Program-made: the position numbers and the translations under genes
The notes under the pieces: generated by a model
What the model saw: only the letters and a program-made list of their open reading frames with translations
Databases searched by the model: none
What the model was told of the DNA's origin: nothing
Part shown: piece after piece, positions 5,959 to 8,075 of the stretch
Layout: each line of letters opens with the position of its first letter
How positions within the stretch are numbered: position 1 is the first letter of the stretch
Assembly (NCBI GenBank): GCA_018647025.1
Contig: JABGTQ010000219.1
Span: forward strand, 1 to 8,075
DNA: 8,075 bases
Reading direction: 5' to 3'
Origin: Nitrospina sp.
Lineage (GTDB): Bacteria; Nitrospinota; Nitrospinia; Nitrospinales; VA-1

Positions 5959-7332
5959 TTAAAATACAGCATCGAACGCATCAGAAAGTGTTTTAACGGG
6001 AACTAACTTTAAGGAACTACTTTTTTTGATCAATCTGTCTTCTTTTATTGAATGTGGAACAATGCACCTCTTAAAACCCAACCGTTCAGCCTCTGTCAGC
6101 CTAGCTTCTAATTGCATGACAGACCTAACCTCTCCTGTAAGTCCTACTTCCCCAATCATAACAGTGTGTGGGTCCACCGATCGATTCCTGAAACTTCCGG
6201 CAATTGCCGCGGCTACTCCCATATCAACAGCAGGTTCAGATATTTTAAGTCCACCCGCTATATTAATAAAAATATCCTCACCCTGAAGATTAAGTCCTAA
6301 TCTTTTTTCCATTATAGCAACAAGCAAGGATGTTCTATTATGGTCAAAGCCAGCTGACATACGCCGAGGCATACCTATTGAAGAGGATGATGTTACCAGG
6401 GCCTGAACTTCGACTAGCAAGGGTCGACTTCCCTCCAGGCTTGATACAATTATCGAACCGGGCGAATCTGCCGGACGTTCTGATAAAAAAATATCGGACG
6501 GATTTTCCACACCAACCAGCCCCTTGGGCAACATCTCAAATACCCCAATCTCTGGAGTTGATCCAAAGCGATTTTTAATAGCCCTCAAAATTCTATAGGA
6601 ATGTCCTTTTTCACCTTCGAAGTATATTACAGTATCAACAATATGCTCTAGCGATTTTGGGCCTGCTATAGCTCCGTCTTTGGTGATATGACCAATAAGT
6701 AATGCCGGCATGGCCCGCTTCTTCACATCCTGGAAAATTTTAAATGCTACCTCTCTAACCTGGCCAATACTCCCTGGTGCTGATTGTAAGTCTGCTGTAA
6801 AAAACGTTTGGATGGAATCTAAAACCAATGCGTCTGGCTGAACCTGGTCTATTATACGAAGCACATCTTCAATACAAATTTCAGAGCAAACCAGTAAGTT
6901 GTCTGACAACGCTCCTAAACGATCTGCACGTAACTTTATTTGTGCTGGAGATTCCTCCCCTGAAACATAAAGAACTTTGGCGCCAGACTTGGCCATCTCC
7001 CCCATGCTTTGTAAAAGAAGAGTGGACTTACCAATACCTGGATCCCCTCCAATGAGAACAAGTGATCCCTCGACAAGACCACCTCCTAAAGTTCGGTCAA
7101 ATTCACCAATCCCTGTAATTAATCTATTTTGTGTAAGAGCTTCGACCGAGGTCACAGGTTGAACCGAATTTAAATCTATTGCACTATTACCTAGTTTCTT
7201 CCTCAAATGCGTTGCTTTTATTTTTTCTTCGGCTAGAGTGCTCCATGCCTCGCACTCTGGGCATTTTCCCAACCATTTTGGAGCACGGTGTCCACAACTT
7301 TGGCACACGTATTCTGTAGTCGCTTTAGCCAT
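5959..7332 (-). CDS. radA: DNA repair and recombination protein RadA (Sms)
   Basis: RadA is a hexameric RecA-like ATPase that drives branch migration of recombination intermediates. 457 residues, full length. The N-terminal zinc finger uses Cys10, Cys13, Cys24 and Cys27. The ATPase core has Walker A GGDPGIGKST (95-104), Walker B around LVLDSIQT (169-176) and the RadA-specific KNRFGS (253-258). The C-terminal third (from about 270) is the Lon-protease-like domain, with PAVDMGVAAA (368-377) and GEVGLTGEVR (394-403). The ATG is fixed by the zinc-finger N-terminus. There is no Shine-Dalgarno, and a TATAAT box ends 7 nt before the ATG, suggesting a leaderless message. ispD follows after 41 nt. No key residue is missing. 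Confidence -1.
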   Translation of the reverse strand: MAKATTEYVCQSCGHRAPKWLGKCPECEAWSTLAEEKIKATHLRKKLGNSAIDLNSVQPVTSVEALTQNRLITGIGEFDRTLGGGLVEGSLVLIGGDPGIGKSTLLLQSMGEMAKSGAKVLYVSGEESPAQIKLRADRLGALSDNLLVCSEICIEDVLRIIDQVQPDALVLDSIQTFFTADLQSAPGSIGQVREVAFKIFQDVKKRAMPALLIGHITKDGAIAGPKSLEHIVDTVIYFEGEKGHSYRILRAIKNRFGSTPEIGVFEMLPKGLVGVENPSDIFLSERPADSPGSIIVSSLEGSRPLLVEVQALVTSSSSIGMPRRMSAGFDHNRTSLLVAIMEKRLGLNLQGEDIFINIAGGLKISEPAVDMGVAAAIAGSFRNRSVDPHTVMIGEVGLTGEVRSVMQLEARLTEAERLGFKRCIVPHSIKEDRLIKKSSSLKLVPVKTLSDAFDAVF

Positions 7333-7339
7333 ACAAAAA

Positions 7340-7345
7340 ATTATA
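7340..7345 (-). promoter_or_regulatory. Possible -10 box for radA (leaderless transcript)
   Basis: A perfect TATAAT on the minus strand ends 7 nt before the radA ATG, so transcription would start at or next to the A of the start codon. No good -35 box is seen at 16-18 nt, and no Shine-Dalgarno exists. The 159 bp gap upstream (7333-7491) shows nothing else I can support apart from a weak hairpin. Confidence -1.
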
Positions 7346-7491
7346 ATAGAATTTTTTTATCTGCTTCTTAAGGAATGACTCTGATCTTTTAAGTTTCTGA
7401 GACCTTAGAAAATATCGCAAAGATGCTCATTTAAATCACAGAGAAGACAATGATTAAAATTGGAAGAATGGAAAACAGAAAAATAGAAAAT

Positions 7492-8075
7492 TTATTTCTG
7501 TTTTTTTAACTTCTTTAAAACATCCTCAGTACGAGATATATTAACATTGGATTTACGCCTCAAGTCCTCCAAAGCATCTGTTATCTTTTTCTGGGTAGTC
7601 AAGATTGTTTCTTGTGTTGCCATTGAGCCTAATCCTTGGCCTTGTATCTCCTTTTCCACCTTCCTCTGATTTTGCAAAACTACATCCAACTTTTTTTGTC
7701 CTTGAAGAACTTGCTCAATCTTACTCTGACTAGCCACAAGGGTCTGCAACGCTTGATCAATTTTACCTTGCTCAACCGCGAAAGACTTCAATATATCGAC
7801 CAACCGAGATAACTTCTCATTAGATAAATCCGATTGTGCTTTAGCATTACTTGCTGCTACATCAATGGCTTTATTTATATTTTTCTCTACTAGTGATGAA
7901 TTTTGATTCACTTGACTGGTCGCGCTGATCAAAGATTGTTGTATGTTTTTTTCAATCTTAGAAGATTGTTTTACGCTCTCCTCCATCTGTGTGGAGTGTT
8001 TTTGTATTTGATCAGACACACCAACTAAAGTATTCAACTGAGATGAAGCCGTTTTTTGGTTATTCTTAACCTCTA
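7492..8075 (-). CDS. Coiled-coil repeat protein of unknown function (5' end cut by window edge)
   Basis: I do not recognise this family. The frame stays open to the right edge, so the start lies outside; 193 residues are visible, numbered from the first whole codon (8073-8071). A TTG at 8037 is only an internal Leu. The fragment has no Pro, Cys, Trp or Tyr and a single Phe, and is rich in Gln, Lys, Ser, Asn, Glu, Ile and Leu, which indicates a long helix or coiled coil. A motif like K-I-E-x-x-(I/L)-Q recurs: 27-36, 37-46 and 59-68, then 101-110, 115-124, 125-134, 135-144 and 160-169. Several copies follow each other at exactly ten residues. The C-terminus is basic (KKLKKQK). No membrane segment is visible in this part. 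It could be a structural or tethering protein, or the cytoplasmic tail of a larger one. It is 159 bp upstream of radA, with no evident functional link. Confidence -1.
   Translation of the reverse strand, partial: EVKNNQKTASSQLNTLVGVSDQIQKHSTQMEESVKQSSKIEKNIQQSLISATSQVNQNSSLVEKNINKAIDVAASNAKAQSDLSNEKLSRLVDILKSFAVEQGKIDQALQTLVASQSKIEQVLQGQKKLDVVLQNQRKVEKEIQGQGLGSMATQETILTTQKKITDALEDLRRKSNVNISRTEDVLKKLKKQK
7642..7773 (-). repeat. Degenerate ten-residue protein repeat
   Basis: Four units, EQGKIDQALQ, SQSKIEQVLQ, GQKKLDVVLQ and NQRKVEKEIQ, lie in a row within the coiled-coil gene; the last three are directly tandem and the first is set off by four residues. The shared pattern is Q-x-K-(I/L/V)-(D/E)-x-x-(L/I)-Q. 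The DNA of the units has diverged, so the repeat is old or held by protein structure. Confidence -1.

Noticed and set aside
6026..6578. Plus-strand open frames opposite radA
   Set aside because: They lie wholly inside the well-conserved radA gene, show no recognisable motif and have no ribosome site; antisense shadows.
7394..7411. Hairpin (7 bp stem with one G-U pair, 4 nt loop) between the coiled-coil gene and radA
   Set aside because: The stem is short and AT-rich, no T-tract follows on either strand, and it is weaker still in the minus-strand RNA that matters here; not called as a terminator.
8035..8037. TTG at 8037 as start of the coiled-coil gene
   Set aside because: The frame stays open for 12 more codons to the window edge with the same composition, so the gene most likely begins outside.

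Overview
The window is a compact chromosomal stretch of an AT-rich bacterium (roughly 40% GC by eye). It holds nine protein-coding genes, two of them cut by the window edges. I see no RNA genes, insertion sequences, prophage genes, CRISPR arrays or other mobile DNA. The gene set (QueE, MutY, RadA, IspD of the MEP isoprenoid pathway, a BCP/PrxQ peroxiredoxin, a cation diffusion facilitator) says Bacteria but does not fix the phylum. Shine-Dalgarno use is mixed: the peroxiredoxin gene has a near-perfect AAGGAGG, while queE, the CDF gene and radA have none. An uncultured environmental lineage is plausible, but this is only an impression.

Layout: four genes run rightward. They are the 3' part of a B12-binding radical SAM enzyme (1-1269), queE (1382-2020), mutY (2026-3126, GTG start 5 nt after queE) and a CDF metal transporter with an extra C-terminal domain (3158-4300). 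They meet five leftward genes, in transcription order from the right edge: a Pro-free, Cys-free repetitive coiled-coil protein cut by the edge (7492-8075), radA (5959-7332), ispD (5237-5917), a peroxiredoxin (4677-5114) and a small cupin (4285-4677). The two arms collide tail to tail, with the CDF and cupin genes overlapping by 16 bp and no hairpin terminator visible between them.

How they work together: most genes are housekeeping and their proximity need not mean a shared pathway. Two pairs are physically coupled. queE and mutY are adjacent and probably co-transcribed. The peroxiredoxin and cupin genes share a TAATG stop/start, which implies translational coupling and a possible joint redox role. 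MutY and RadA are both DNA-repair proteins and the peroxiredoxin removes peroxides, so there is a loose oxidative-damage flavour, but I would not call it a system.

The most interesting details are small: an A10 tract in the first codons of mutY, an Asn in place of the usual His in the MutY 8-oxoG recognition loop, a tandem cytoplasmic domain on the CDF protein, a peroxiredoxin without the usual BCP resolving cysteine, a possible leaderless radA transcript, and a decapeptide-like repeat in the coiled-coil protein. I did not find a convincing undescribed multi-gene system.
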